Positions 16,926 to 25,077 of a stretch of DNA of 46,452 nt are shown here, piece after piece. A model generated the notes under the pieces. It did no database searches. It saw nothing but the letters and a program-made list of their open reading frames with translations, and had not been told where the DNA came from. This stretch comes from Bacteroidota bacterium. GTDB taxonomy: Bacteria > Bacteroidota > Bacteroidia > Flavobacteriales_F > PHOS-HE28. The stretch covers positions 1-46,452 of the forward strand of contig JAFDZY010000306.1 of the NCBI GenBank assembly GCA_018266685.1. The letters run 5' to 3'. Position 1 is the first letter of the stretch, and every line of letters starts with the position of its first letter. Both the position numbers and the translations under genes were made by a program.

Positions 16926-17057
16926 TCAGGCCTTCTTTGCGGCTTTCTTGGGGCCACGTTTGCTCTTAGGGGCTGAGACTGCGGCTTCCTTCCACTCAGC
17001 GAGTTTTTTGGCGGCCTTGCGCTTGCGGTTCAACTCGGTCCTTTGGTCTTGCGGCAT
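16926..17057 (-). CDS. Tiny Lys/Ala-rich basic protein
   Basis: A 43-residue protein from the ATG at 17057, beginning MPQDQRTELNRKRKAAKKL and ending with GPKKAAKKA. More than a third of the residues are Lys or Arg, and the tail resembles histone H1-like or Hc1-like KKAAKK repeats, so it may bind nucleic acid or ribosomes. The frame continues upstream to 17111 but the added residues look non-coding. Support for a real gene comes from the strong intrinsic terminator just beyond its stop (16880-16903), oriented for this strand. No known family was recognised. Confidence 0.6.
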   Translation of the reverse strand: MPQDQRTELNRKRKAAKKLAEWKEAAVSAPKSKRGPKKAAKKA

Positions 17058-17360
17058 CTTGGGTTGGTTTTCGCGGCGAAAAGTAGGCGGATTCCTCCAT
17101 ATCAGCCTCATGCAACCACCTCATACCATTTATGCATTCAACATCAGACAACCTGCCAGCCCCCCCCGCATTGCGGGATGAAACGCTTTTCCCGCATGGC
17201 TTTTCCGCAGAGGTCGTCCTGTATGCAACGCTACGCAACGGCCCCCGCATATCGCCCTGCGGCAAAATGGAGGAACATCCATGGCCGATCTTGAATGCGC
17301 AATTGGCATAACTGCGCATACCGATCGGGCAAGCATCGCGTTGATCGGAAAAAGAAGTGC
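17058..17360. other. Intergenic region, no gene seen
   Basis: A 303-nt divergent gap between the small basic gene (minus) and the DUF4173 gene (plus). It contains a short hairpin CCCGCA/TGCGGG at 17165-17177 after a C8 run, and a 7-bp complementary pair ATGCGCA/TGCGCAT around 17295-17320. No convincing ORF or promoter consensus was identified. Confidence 0.5.
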
Positions 17361-18863
17361 ATGCGTCATTCCGCCAAGCTGTTCTTCCTGTGTGTTTCCA
17401 TGGCAGGGCTTTACACCTACCTGTTCCACGGTGTAGGCATCGGGATCAACCTGTTTGTCTTCGAGGCAATCGTGGCGGCAGCGTGGTGGAGCATGCGCCG
17501 CGTACCCGCTTCCCGCTTGGCCATTCTTTCCGTAGGCGGCATGATATTGACTGCAGCAATGGTGTTGGTGCATGGATCCACATTGGCCATTGTGGTCAAC
17601 CTGATCTCCGTCGGCTTGACCGTTGGGGTGTTGCTGGCACCAGAATTGAATGCCTTGCACCGATCGGCCCTCGCCAGCTTGATCCACTTGTGGGCCGTAC
17701 CCAGGGCACTTGCACGCACCATCCCGTTCCTGCAAGGAAAGATCATGAGAGCCGGTCTTTCCTCCGCCGGGTTGCTCAAAGCTTCCATTGTCCCCATCGT
17801 GTTGCTTGCATTCACAGGGATGTATCGCTTGTCCAACCCCCAATTCAACCGTTTCATGAGCTATATGCTGGCAATCTTTGACCACTTGGACATTGCCCTG
17901 ATCGGCACCTTCCTCGTTGGCCTGTTGGCCAGCGGCTTCTTGTTCCTGTCCACGCGCAATGAGGCGCTTTCCCGTTGGACTTCGCCACGCAGCGATCTCC
18001 TGCAAGCGGGGCCGGAAGCTGTGGATGGGCAACACCTCCGCGGCGAAGTCCGCATCGCCACGGTGCTTCTGGCCGGATTGAACCTGCTGCTGCTCACCGC
18101 CAATGTGCTCGACATCCGGTACGTCTGGTTGGACTTCAAGTTCGACGGGCAATACCTCAAGCAATTCGTCCATGAAGGCACCTACATGCTGTTGCTGTCG
18201 ATCTTGCTCGGGGCTGCCATTGTACTGTACTACTTCCGGGGAGACCTGAATTTCCACAAGGAGAACCGCGTGCTAAAGGCACTGAGCTATGCTTGGCTGG
18301 TCCAGAACATGGTGCTGGCCCTTTCAGTGGGCATGCGCAACTATTGGTACATCCATTATTATGCGTTGGCCTACAAACGCATCGGCGTGGCATTCTTTCT
18401 GCTGGCATTGCTCATCGGCCTGGCATTGGTGCTTCTGAAAGTGAAGCAAGGCCGTTCGGTCCACTTCCTGTTGCGAACGAATACCGCCACGATGTACTGC
18501 ATCGTGCTGTCGATGTCCCTGTTCAACTGGGATGGCATCATCGCCAGATACAACATGGCCCAGGCAGGCCGGGCCTTCGTACACCTGGATTTCCTTGCCA
18601 CACTTTCGGACAAGGCACTGCCTTACCTGGTGCAGCCCCAGGAAAAGCTGGAACTGATCGCGGCAAGCAATGCCCGGCTGATCGGCGGTGCTGAGGGCTA
18701 CAGTTGGACGAAGTACATGACACCCGAAGAATATGGGGCGATCATGGAAAGTCGATCCGACCGCTTCCTGGAAACTTGGCCCGAACACTCCTGGAAGGAA
18801 TGGAATTGGGCGGAAGACAGGGCTTTCCACCTCCTAGGACCCATGCGCGGGGCCGGCCAATGA
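17361..18863 (+). CDS. DUF4173-like multi-spanning membrane protein
   Basis: A 500-residue integral membrane protein from the ATG at 17361 (MRHSAKLFFLCVSMAGLYTYLF). I count roughly 12 hydrophobic segments between residues ~5 and 400, the first including HGVGIGINLFVFE, typical of DUF4153/DUF4173 proteins. Later segments contain NVLDIRYVWLDFKFDGQYLKQFVHEGTYMLL, a conserved-looking stretch of this family. After the last helix (near MYCIVLSMSLFNWDGIIARYN) the C-terminal ~100 residues are soluble and carry short repeated-type helices (FVHLDFLATLSDKALPYLV). The function of the family is unknown. A frame extension to 17295 is not supported. It is a single-gene unit, with the ATPase element starting 57 nt after its stop. 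Confidence 0.75.
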   Translation: MRHSAKLFFLCVSMAGLYTYLFHGVGIGINLFVFEAIVAAAWWSMRRVPASRLAILSVGGMILTAAMVLVHGSTLAIVVNLISVGLTVGVLLAPELNALHRSALASLIHLWAVPRALARTIPFLQGKIMRAGLSSAGLLKASIVPIVLLAFTGMYRLSNPQFNRFMSYMLAIFDHLDIALIGTFLVGLLASGFLFLSTRNEALSRWTSPRSDLLQAGPEAVDGQHLRGEVRIATVLLAGLNLLLLTANVLDIRYVWLDFKFDGQYLKQFVHEGTYMLLLSILLGAAIVLYYFRGDLNFHKENRVLKALSYAWLVQNMVLALSVGMRNYWYIHYYALAYKRIGVAFFLLALLIGLALVLLKVKQGRSVHFLLRTNTATMYCIVLSMSLFNWDGIIARYNMAQAGRAFVHLDFLATLSDKALPYLVQPQEKLELIAASNARLIGGAEGYSWTKYMTPEEYGAIMESRSDRFLETWPEHSWKEWNWAEDRAFHLLGPMRGAGQ

Positions 18864-18919
18864 TCCCGAAGCCTGGCGGAGATCCAGGTCCATTGATTGC
18901 CATCGGGCCGATGGTGCAT

Positions 18920-18927
18920 TAACTTTG
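18920..18927 (+). promoter_or_regulatory. -7 element at left edge of ATPase element
   Basis: TAACTTTG matches TAnnTTTG and overlaps the outermost bases of the left inverted repeat. The hairpin of that repeat therefore lies between the promoter and the ATPase start codon at 18959, where it could act as operator or 5' leader structure. Confidence 0.45.
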
Positions 18928-18957
18928 GGAATTCTAAAGTTACACTTTAGTGTTCCC
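18921..18957. repeat. Left 37-bp palindromic inverted repeat of ATPase element
   Basis: The sequence begins AACTTTGGGAAT. It contains a hairpin of GGGAA (18928-18932) and CTAAAGT (18935-18941) pairing with ACTTTAG and TTCCC (ending at 18957). Read against the reverse complement of the right repeat (20148-20184), 32 of 37 positions agree, so the two are true inverted terminal repeats and are also self-complementary. Confidence 0.85.
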
Positions 18958-18958
18958 A

Positions 18959-20134
18959 ATGCGTTACACTCCCCGCGACATCAGTCCGATCCTGTTGAAG
19001 GCGGCACGCTCCTTCCCCGCCGTGGTGCTTACCGGGCCGCGCCGGGCCGGGAAGACGATGCTTTTGCGCAAGCTCTTCCCGGCAGCCTCCTACACGCTGA
19101 TGGAAGACCCGGACGTGATCGCCCGGGTGCGCGCAGACCCCCATGGCTTCCTGGACGGGCTGCGGCTTCCGGCCGTACTGGACGAAGTGCAGAACGTGCC
19201 CGAGATCTTCTCCTACGTGCGCTCCCGGATCGACAGGAACCCGCGCCGCACCGGGCAGTGGTTCCTCACTGGCTCGCAGGATGCGCCGTTGATGCAAGGC
19301 GTCACTGAAAGCATGGCGGGCCGGGCGGCCATGCTGCAGTTGTACCCGCTGTCCACCACGGAAACGCCCAAGGTGGACCTGTTCCTCGGCGGCTACCCGG
19401 AGGCCGTGGCGAGGCCGTCCATCGCCTCCCTGTGGTTCTCCTCTTACGTGCAGACCTATTTGGAACGCGACGTGCGCGCGGTGACCAACGTGCGGGACCT
19501 GGCCACCTACCGCCGTTTCATGGCGATGCTGGCCACGCGGCACGGGCAACTGCTCAACCGCACCGACCTTGCCGCGCCGCTGGGGGTAAGCGTGCCCACG
19601 ATCAACCAATGGCTCAACGTACTGGAAACCACCCAGCAGATCCTGCTGGTGCCACCCTTCCATGGCCACTTGGGCAAGCGCCTGGTGAAGTCCCCGAAGG
19701 TGTACTTCATGGACAGCGGGCTGGCCTGCCACCTGCTGGGAATCGCCACGCGAGCGGAACTGGCGCGGTCGCCGTTCCTGGGAGCGCTCTTCGAGGGCTT
19801 TGTCGCCTCGGAAGTGGTAAAGCGCCAGGTGAACAAGGGCATGCGCCGCGAGCTGTACCACTACCGGGACGAACACGGGCTTGAGGTGGACTTCATCGTT
19901 CCTGGCAAGGGCGGCAGCCTTTCGCTGCTGGAGTGCAAGGCCACCCGCACGCCGCTGCCGTCCATGGCCTCCCCTCTTGTGCGCGTACGCGATCTACTTT
20001 CAGAAAAGCAAGACATCAAGCGTCCGATGGACCTGGTGCTCGTATACCGGCCAGCACTGCATAAACCTCCTGTAAGCCTTGGCAGGTGGGCAAAGGCGAT
20101 GGACTTGCACACCTGGCTCAGCAAGGCAAAATAG
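18959..20134 (+). CDS. AAA_14/DUF4143 ATPase with nuclease-like tail
   Basis: A 391-residue cytoplasmic protein. The ATG at 18959 lies just outside the left repeat; a GTG at 18950 inside the repeat is less likely. The N-terminal P-loop ATPase (AAA_14) has Walker A GPRRAGKT (about 26-33), Walker B LPAVLDEVQNV with the DE pair (about 76-86) and sensor region WFLTGSQDAPLMQGV followed by AGRAAML. A winged-helix-like middle includes LAAPLGVSVPTINQWLNVLE. The C-terminal DUF4143 part carries GLEVDFIV and SLLECKAT, the D...ExK pattern of PD-(D/E)xK nucleases. Such ATPases are numerous in Bacteroidota and archaea, with no settled function. Here the gene sits alone between 37-bp palindromic inverted repeats, which hints at a mobile or self-recognising unit. 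Catalytic motifs look intact. Confidence 0.9.
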   Translation: MRYTPRDISPILLKAARSFPAVVLTGPRRAGKTMLLRKLFPAASYTLMEDPDVIARVRADPHGFLDGLRLPAVLDEVQNVPEIFSYVRSRIDRNPRRTGQWFLTGSQDAPLMQGVTESMAGRAAMLQLYPLSTTETPKVDLFLGGYPEAVARPSIASLWFSSYVQTYLERDVRAVTNVRDLATYRRFMAMLATRHGQLLNRTDLAAPLGVSVPTINQWLNVLETTQQILLVPPFHGHLGKRLVKSPKVYFMDSGLACHLLGIATRAELARSPFLGALFEGFVASEVVKRQVNKGMRRELYHYRDEHGLEVDFIVPGKGGSLSLLECKATRTPLPSMASPLVRVRDLLSEKQDIKRPMDLVLVYRPALHKPPVSLGRWAKAMDLHTWLSKAK

Positions 20135-20147
20135 ACTTGGTGCTTTC

Positions 20148-20184
20148 GGGAATCCTAAAGTTGAACTTTAGGATTCCCAAAGTT
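20148..20184. repeat. Right 37-bp palindromic inverted repeat of ATPase element
   Basis: A near-perfect hairpin: GGGAATCCTAAAGTT (20148-20162) pairs with AACTTTAGGATTCCC (20164-20178) around one central base. The outer bases AAAGTT (20179-20184) complete the inverted match to the left repeat. It starts 13 nt after the ATPase stop codon, so it could also act as a factor-independent transcription barrier. On the minus strand its outer edge reads GAACTTTG, a -7-like octamer pointing back into the ATPase gene. Confidence 0.85.
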
Positions 20185-20216
20185 CGCTTGTCCAATTCCG
20201 GGGAAATTCAGCCTCC

Positions 20217-21908
20217 TTATCCGCGCACCAGCTTGCGGTACTTGAGGCGCTTGGGCACGATGTCACCCACGCGCTTCTTGTAGTTCTCCTCATAGTCGCT
20301 GAAGCCGCCCTCGAACCAGTACACCTTGCTGTCGCCCTCGAAGGCGAGGATGTGCGTGCATACTCGGTCCAGGAACCAGCGATCGTGGCTGATGATAACG
20401 GCGCAGCCGCTATAGTCCTGGATGGCTTCCTCCAAGGCGCGGAGCGTGTTCACGTCCAGGTCGTTGGTGGGTTCGTCCAGCAGCAGCACGTTGCTGCTCT
20501 GCTTCACGGTCATGGCCAGGTGCAGGCGGTTGCGCTCACCGCCTGAAAGGATGCCCACTTTCTTGTTCTGGTCGTTTCCTGTGAAGTTGAAGCGGGCCAG
20601 GTAGGCGCGCGTGTTCATCACCACGTTTCCGAAGGTGATGTTCTCCAAGCCACCACTGAGCACGTCAAACACGGTCTTGTCCGGCGAAAGGTCCTTGTGG
20701 CTCTGGTCCACGTAGGCCATCTGCACGGTGTCGCCGATGGTGATGGTGCCGCTGTCCGCCTTTTCCATGCCCATTACCATGCGGAACATGGTGGTTTTGC
20801 CGGCGCCGTTGGGCCCGATGATGCCCACGATACCGGCGGGCGGCAGGGTGAAGTTCACGTCCTCAAAGAGCAGACGGTCGCCAAAGGCCTTGGACACGCC
20901 CTTGAACTCGATCACCTTGTCGCCTAAGCGCTGGCCATTGGGTATGAAGATCTCCAGTTTGGCCTCCTTCTCCTTCACGGTCTCGCTCTGCATCTTCTCG
21001 TAGTTCTCCAAGCGGGCCTTGCTCTTGGTGCGCCTGGCCTTGGCATTGCTGCGCACCCATTCCAGTTCCTGCTTGAGCACGCGCTGGCGCTTGCTTTCCT
21101 GCTTCTCCTCCTGGGCCAGGCGGGCGGTTTTCTGCTCCAGCCAGCTGGTGTAGTTGCCCTTGTAAGGGATGCCTTCGCCGCGGTCCAGTTCAAGGATCCA
21201 GCCAGCCACATTGTCCAGGAAGTAACGGTCGTGGGTGATGGCGATCACCGTGCCCTTGTACTCGCTGAGGTGGTGCTCCAGCCACGCCACACTTTCAGCA
21301 TCGAGGTGGTTGGTGGGTTCGTCCAGCAAGAGGATATCCGGGGCTTGCAGCAGCAGGCGGCATAAGGCCACGCGGCGGCGCTCACCGCCGGAGAGCACGC
21401 CCACCTTGGCATCCGGCTCGGGACAACGCAGGGCATCCATGGCCACTTCCAGCTTCTGGTCGATCTCCCAGGCGCCCTGCGCCTCGATCTGGTCTTGGAG
21501 CACGCCTTGGCGGGCAATGAGCTTCTCCATCTTGTCCGGATCTTCCAGCACATCGGGGTCGGCGAACTTGTTGTTCACGTCCTCGTATTCCTTCAACAGG
21601 TCCATGATGGGCTGCACGCCTTCGCGCACGATCTCGATCACGGTTTTGCTGTCGTCCAGCACCGGCTCCTGTTCCAGGTGGCCGATGCTGTATCCCGGCG
21701 TAACATGCACATCGCCTTGGAAATCCTTCTCCTTGCCGGCGATGATGCGCATCAAGGTGGATTTCCCGGATCCGTTGAGACCGAGGATGCCGATCTTGGC
21801 CCCGTAGTAGAAGCCGAGGTAAATGTCCTTGAGGATGGTCTTGCCGGTGGGCAGCGTTTTGCCCACTTGCACCATGTTGTAGATGACCTGCCGTCCTTCT
21901 TCTGCCAT
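20217..21908 (-). CDS. ettA: Energy-dependent translational throttle protein (ABC-F)
   Basis: A 563-residue soluble ABC-F ATPase that binds the ribosomal E site and gates entry into elongation according to ATP/ADP. The start at 21908 (MAEEGRQVIYNMVQVGKTL) fits the family; the longer frame upstream crosses the promoter. There are two ABC domains. The first has GLNGSGKST, LSGGERRRVALCRLLL and DILLLDEPTNHLD; the second has GPNGAGKTT, LSGGERNRLHLAM and VLLLDEPTNDLD. Between them lie the arm-type insert and the charged P-site tip linker with KQESKRQRVLKQELEWVRSNAKAR, characteristic of EttA. Length is close to E. coli EttA (555). It is transcribed toward the ATPase element. Confidence 0.96.
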   Translation of the reverse strand: MAEEGRQVIYNMVQVGKTLPTGKTILKDIYLGFYYGAKIGILGLNGSGKSTLMRIIAGKEKDFQGDVHVTPGYSIGHLEQEPVLDDSKTVIEIVREGVQPIMDLLKEYEDVNNKFADPDVLEDPDKMEKLIARQGVLQDQIEAQGAWEIDQKLEVAMDALRCPEPDAKVGVLSGGERRRVALCRLLLQAPDILLLDEPTNHLDAESVAWLEHHLSEYKGTVIAITHDRYFLDNVAGWILELDRGEGIPYKGNYTSWLEQKTARLAQEEKQESKRQRVLKQELEWVRSNAKARRTKSKARLENYEKMQSETVKEKEAKLEIFIPNGQRLGDKVIEFKGVSKAFGDRLLFEDVNFTLPPAGIVGIIGPNGAGKTTMFRMVMGMEKADSGTITIGDTVQMAYVDQSHKDLSPDKTVFDVLSGGLENITFGNVVMNTRAYLARFNFTGNDQNKKVGILSGGERNRLHLAMTVKQSSNVLLLDEPTNDLDVNTLRALEEAIQDYSGCAVIISHDRWFLDRVCTHILAFEGDSKVYWFEGGFSDYEENYKKRVGDIVPKRLKYRKLVRG

Positions 21909-21966
21909 GACTATGCCCGTATTTGGTAGTTTCCCGGCATCCGCCGTTGGCGGAATTTTCGGGCTG

Positions 21967-21974
21967 CAAAGGTC
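21967..21974 (-). promoter_or_regulatory. -7-like element for ettA
   Basis: On the minus strand this reads GACCTTTG, 58 nt upstream of the ettA start. The same octamer precedes the cupin, J-domain/KTSC and GlcD-like genes. Confidence 0.35.
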
Positions 21975-22043
21975 CGTGATCTTTTTGGAATGCGGTATGT
22001 GCCAGGGCCAAGGCAACAGGAAGGCGCTACTGGACCAGTCCTT

Positions 22044-23561
22044 TCAGCGGTCGCTGAACATTTCAAGCCGCCTCCAGCCTGCAACTTGGTGCAATTTCAG
22101 CGTATCCGCCGCAAGGATCCCGGCATCCGCCATCACGCCTTCAGGGGTTTGGCCCTGCCCAGGCCCCACAACCACGTACACAAATCCACTTCCAAGCGGC
22201 CCATCCTTAAGCAGGTTGGCATCCCCTCCGAGGCTCCGTAGCTCAAAATCGATCGGGGCATCCCAAGGCATGGAGGCGCATACACGATCACCGGAATGTG
22301 TGTTTTTCAAGATCCATTCGGCAGCAGGCATGGCTTCCGGGAATCGTTCCACCGGATCACCTTCCGCCTTGAGCCCGAACCAGCCGAACGCCAGCAGTAC
22401 AAAAGCGCTTGCCACCAAGGTGCGGTTGGCCTTGGAGAACCCCGGAAGCACCTTGTCCCGGACCAGTTTCATCAGATAGAACAAACCGATCGCCACTCCC
22501 AGGTTCAGTACATAAAGCGAATAGATCCACACTGCCGGGGGTGCAACTACGCGCATCAGCAATACAAGCGGTACCGCAGTGAACAGAAAGGCGAACACCA
22601 ACAACCTGTACTTGAGGCTGGTGTATGCCGCATAGATCACGGCCACGGCACCGGCGAAGGCGAGGAAAGTTGAGGCACTGTCGGAAAAGTAGGCCCATAC
22701 ATCAAAAACCCTGTCTTGGTGCGTGTCCATGAAATGGGCCCATGTGTTCTCCACTTCCGAGGGAGGGTTCAGCAATTGGTCCAAACTATGGCGGATGATC
22801 ACCGGCAGGTACATCAAGAAACAAAGCACCAATGCCATCATTGATGCTGCCGCCAGCTTCATTAAACGCATACGCGCGGTGCTCCTGTACCGCATCACCA
22901 CCATCAGGGCGGCCCAGGCAATACACATCAATGCGGGATAGATCATGTCCGGCGTGGCAAGCATGCCCAGGGAGCACGCCAAGGCCAGCAGCACCGCGCT
23001 CCACGTATTGTCGGTTTTCACGAAGTGCCTGGCCGCCAACAGCCCGCACACAAGGAACAGCCATGAAAGGCTGTAACCGCGCGCCAACGCCGAATACTCC
23101 ACAAATGGCCCGCCCACCGATACCAGGCACAGTACGATCACTGCAATGTGGCGGTTGAACACGGCCCTGGAAAAACTGTAGAACAAAGGCAGCACAAGCA
23201 TGCCGGCCAGGAAAGCAGGAAGCCGCAATGCCCAGGCATGTGCCCCGAAAATGAGTGTGCTGGCACGTGCCAGTGCGGTATACAGAATGTGGTTACCGGC
23301 AATTCCGAGGTCGCTGAAAAGGAACCCGAAGGACCGGTCCGCGTAGTGCACATAGGTCAGGGCCTCATCATAGGTCACCGGGCCGTTCAACCGCAGGACC
23401 CGCAGCACCGCGCCCAAGGCCACTACGGCAATGACAAAACGTTTGTGGTCAACGCTTGTGCCATGGCGGAACCTGCGGAGCGAGGCGGACAGGTCGCTGC
23501 GCAACCCGGCCCAACCAGGCTTGGGAGCCTTTCTGTGGCGGTGCCGTGAACCTTCGGGCAT
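22044..23561 (-). CDS. GT39-like membrane glycosyltransferase
   Basis: A 505-residue polytopic membrane protein of the GT-C fold (ArnT/PMT-like, dolichyl-phosphate-mannose mannosyltransferase family). After a basic N-terminus and the first helix (FVIAVVALGAVLRVLRL) the first periplasmic loop carries TYDEALTY, the acidic pair expected to be catalytic. About ten further helices follow, including the family-like segment YSALARGYSLSWLFLVCG. The C-terminal ~110 residues are periplasmic (GLKAEGDPVERFPEAMPAAEWIL...). It would transfer a sugar from a polyprenyl-phosphate donor to a lipid or protein. Donor and acceptor cannot be told. A second, distantly similar protein is encoded at 32180-33595. It is divergent from murQ and has a TACTTTTG element upstream. 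Confidence 0.8.
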   Translation of the reverse strand: MPEGSRHRHRKAPKPGWAGLRSDLSASLRRFRHGTSVDHKRFVIAVVALGAVLRVLRLNGPVTYDEALTYVHYADRSFGFLFSDLGIAGNHILYTALARASTLIFGAHAWALRLPAFLAGMLVLPLFYSFSRAVFNRHIAVIVLCLVSVGGPFVEYSALARGYSLSWLFLVCGLLAARHFVKTDNTWSAVLLALACSLGMLATPDMIYPALMCIAWAALMVVMRYRSTARMRLMKLAAASMMALVLCFLMYLPVIIRHSLDQLLNPPSEVENTWAHFMDTHQDRVFDVWAYFSDSASTFLAFAGAVAVIYAAYTSLKYRLLVFAFLFTAVPLVLLMRVVAPPAVWIYSLYVLNLGVAIGLFYLMKLVRDKVLPGFSKANRTLVASAFVLLAFGWFGLKAEGDPVERFPEAMPAAEWILKNTHSGDRVCASMPWDAPIDFELRSLGGDANLLKDGPLGSGFVYVVVGPGQGQTPEGVMADAGILAADTLKLHQVAGWRRLEMFSDR

Positions 23562-23604
23562 TGATGGGCTCCGGCGGGGCAGGCTTCAAGGCCGGGAGCA
23601 ACGC

Positions 23605-23612
23605 CAAAAGTA
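23605..23612 (-). promoter_or_regulatory. -7 element for GT39-like gene
   Basis: Minus-strand TACTTTTG is a perfect TAnnTTTG match, 43 nt upstream of the start at 23561, in the divergent gap with murQ. Confidence 0.45.
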
Positions 23613-23672
23613 GCGGAGCGTTGCCAACGTACGGGCCGTGCTTCGCAACTTCGCGGCATTCCGCCCATAGGC

Positions 23673-24494
23673 ATGGCACGCATAACAGAATCCCCTTCAC
23701 ACTACGACCACTTGGAGCAAATGGGCACCGGCGAACTGTTGCGGGGCATCAATGCGGAAGACCGCACTGTTCCCGAAGCCGTGGCCCTGGCCATTCCGCA
23801 GATCGGACAGTTGGCGGACGCCATTGCCTTGCGCATGAAGGCAGGCGGGCGCCTCTTTTACATTGGGGCAGGCACCAGCGGCCGGTTGGGCATTGTGGAC
23901 GCCAGCGAATGCCCGCCCACATTTGGCGTGCCCCATGGCATGGTGGTGGGCCTGATCGCAGGCGGGGACCGCGCCATCCGGAAAGCAGTGGAATTCGCCG
24001 AGGACGACCCCGACCAAGGCTGGAAGGACCTGCAGGAACATGCCATCGGCAAGGAGGATGCCCTGGTGGGCATTGCGGCAAGCGGCAGCACGCCGTACGT
24101 GGTGGGAGCGCTGCAAAAGGCCAGGCAGCACGGGATACTCACAGGCTGCATCACCTGCAATCCGGACAGTCCGGCCACCCAAGCCTGCGAACACCCCATT
24201 GTGGCAGTGGTGGGTCCCGAATTCGTTACGGGCAGTACGCGGATGAAGAGCGGAACGGCGCAGAAACTCATTTTGAACATGATCAGCACGGTGGTGATGA
24301 TCAAGCTGGGGCGGGTGAAGGGCAACCGCATGGTGGACATGCTGTTGAGCAACAACAAATTGGTTGACCGGGGCACGCGCATGGTGATGGACGGCCTGGG
24401 CATTGATTATGCTGCGGCAAACGCGCTGCTCAAGCAGCACGGGAGCGTCCGCAACGCCATTGCCCGTGGACGGCACGAAAATCCTGGCCTTTAA
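23673..24494 (+). CDS. murQ: N-acetylmuramic acid 6-phosphate etherase
   Basis: A 273-residue cytoplasmic enzyme that splits the lactyl ether of MurNAc-6-phosphate, giving GlcNAc-6-phosphate and D-lactate in peptidoglycan recycling. Family features are clear: TESPSHYDHLEQMGTGELL at the N-terminus, the SIS-domain sugar-phosphate site GAGTSGRLGIVDASECPPTF with the catalytic Glu, IAASGSTPYVVGAL, and FVTGSTRMKSGTAQKLILNM. Length is slightly shorter than E. coli MurQ (298), mostly at the C-terminus. The following gene starts 10 nt after the stop and probably shares the transcript. No murK or PTS gene is adjacent. Confidence 0.96.
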   Translation: MARITESPSHYDHLEQMGTGELLRGINAEDRTVPEAVALAIPQIGQLADAIALRMKAGGRLFYIGAGTSGRLGIVDASECPPTFGVPHGMVVGLIAGGDRAIRKAVEFAEDDPDQGWKDLQEHAIGKEDALVGIAASGSTPYVVGALQKARQHGILTGCITCNPDSPATQACEHPIVAVVGPEFVTGSTRMKSGTAQKLILNMISTVVMIKLGRVKGNRMVDMLLSNNKLVDRGTRMVMDGLGIDYAAANALLKQHGSVRNAIARGRHENPGL

Positions 24495-24504
24495 CCCACG
24501 GTAC

Positions 24505-25077
24505 ATGCACGCCATCGAGCCTTTTTTCAATTGGAGGCACCTCTACACCGCGGAGGACGATGCACGATCACCCTTTCATGGCACAGAGCACAGTGAGTTC
24601 GAGTTCAGCCATGCGGTGTACGACCATGCCATCCATCCGCAGTGGGATGCGTTCGGAAGCAGCACGCTTTACCTGAAGGTGCTCTTTGCGGACTATGACG
24701 AGGGCTTTGCCATCATTGAACTGATCGGGGAATGGAACGATTTGCTCCACAACGACATCATGTACTTGAAGCGGGATGTGGCGGAACCGATGATGGCGGA
24801 AGGCATCTTCAAGTTCATACTGATCGGGGAGAACGTACTGAACTTCCATTCCGGGGAGGAGGATTACTATGCAGAGTGGTTTGATGAAGTGATGGACGGG
24901 GGCGGTTGGATCACGCTCCTGAATTTCCTGCAGCACGTGCGTGATGACCTACAAGCGGCAAACCTGGACCAGTACATGCTTTTCGGGGGCAAGCTGGACA
25001 AAATGCCTTGGCGCACCCTGGGCCCAATTGATCTCTATTCCCGAATTGATGCACTGGTGATGAAGCGCTTGGGCTAG
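24505..25077 (+). CDS. Conserved protein of unknown function
   Basis: A 190-residue soluble acidic protein from the ATG at 24505 (MHAIEPFFNWRHLYTAEDD); the frame extends back into murQ but the new start gives a 10-nt gap. It is rich in aromatic residues (Trp, Tyr, Phe), e.g. FNWRHLY, WDAFGSSTLYLKVLFADYDEGFAIIELIGEWNDLLHNDI and YYAEWFDEVMDGGGWITLLNF. I recognise no catalytic motif or named family. It appears co-transcribed with murQ, though a role in peptidoglycan recycling is not implied by its sequence. Its stop codon overlaps that of the convergent glycosyltransferase: both use the CTAG at 25074-25077. Confidence 0.7.
   Translation: MHAIEPFFNWRHLYTAEDDARSPFHGTEHSEFEFSHAVYDHAIHPQWDAFGSSTLYLKVLFADYDEGFAIIELIGEWNDLLHNDIMYLKRDVAEPMMAEGIFKFILIGENVLNFHSGEEDYYAEWFDEVMDGGGWITLLNFLQHVRDDLQAANLDQYMLFGGKLDKMPWRTLGPIDLYSRIDALVMKRLG

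Noticed and set aside
18900..20200. Target-site duplication around the ATPase element
   Set aside because: Bases outside the two repeats (GTGCATT on the left, CGCTTGT on the right) do not form a direct repeat, so insertion by a classical transposase is not shown.
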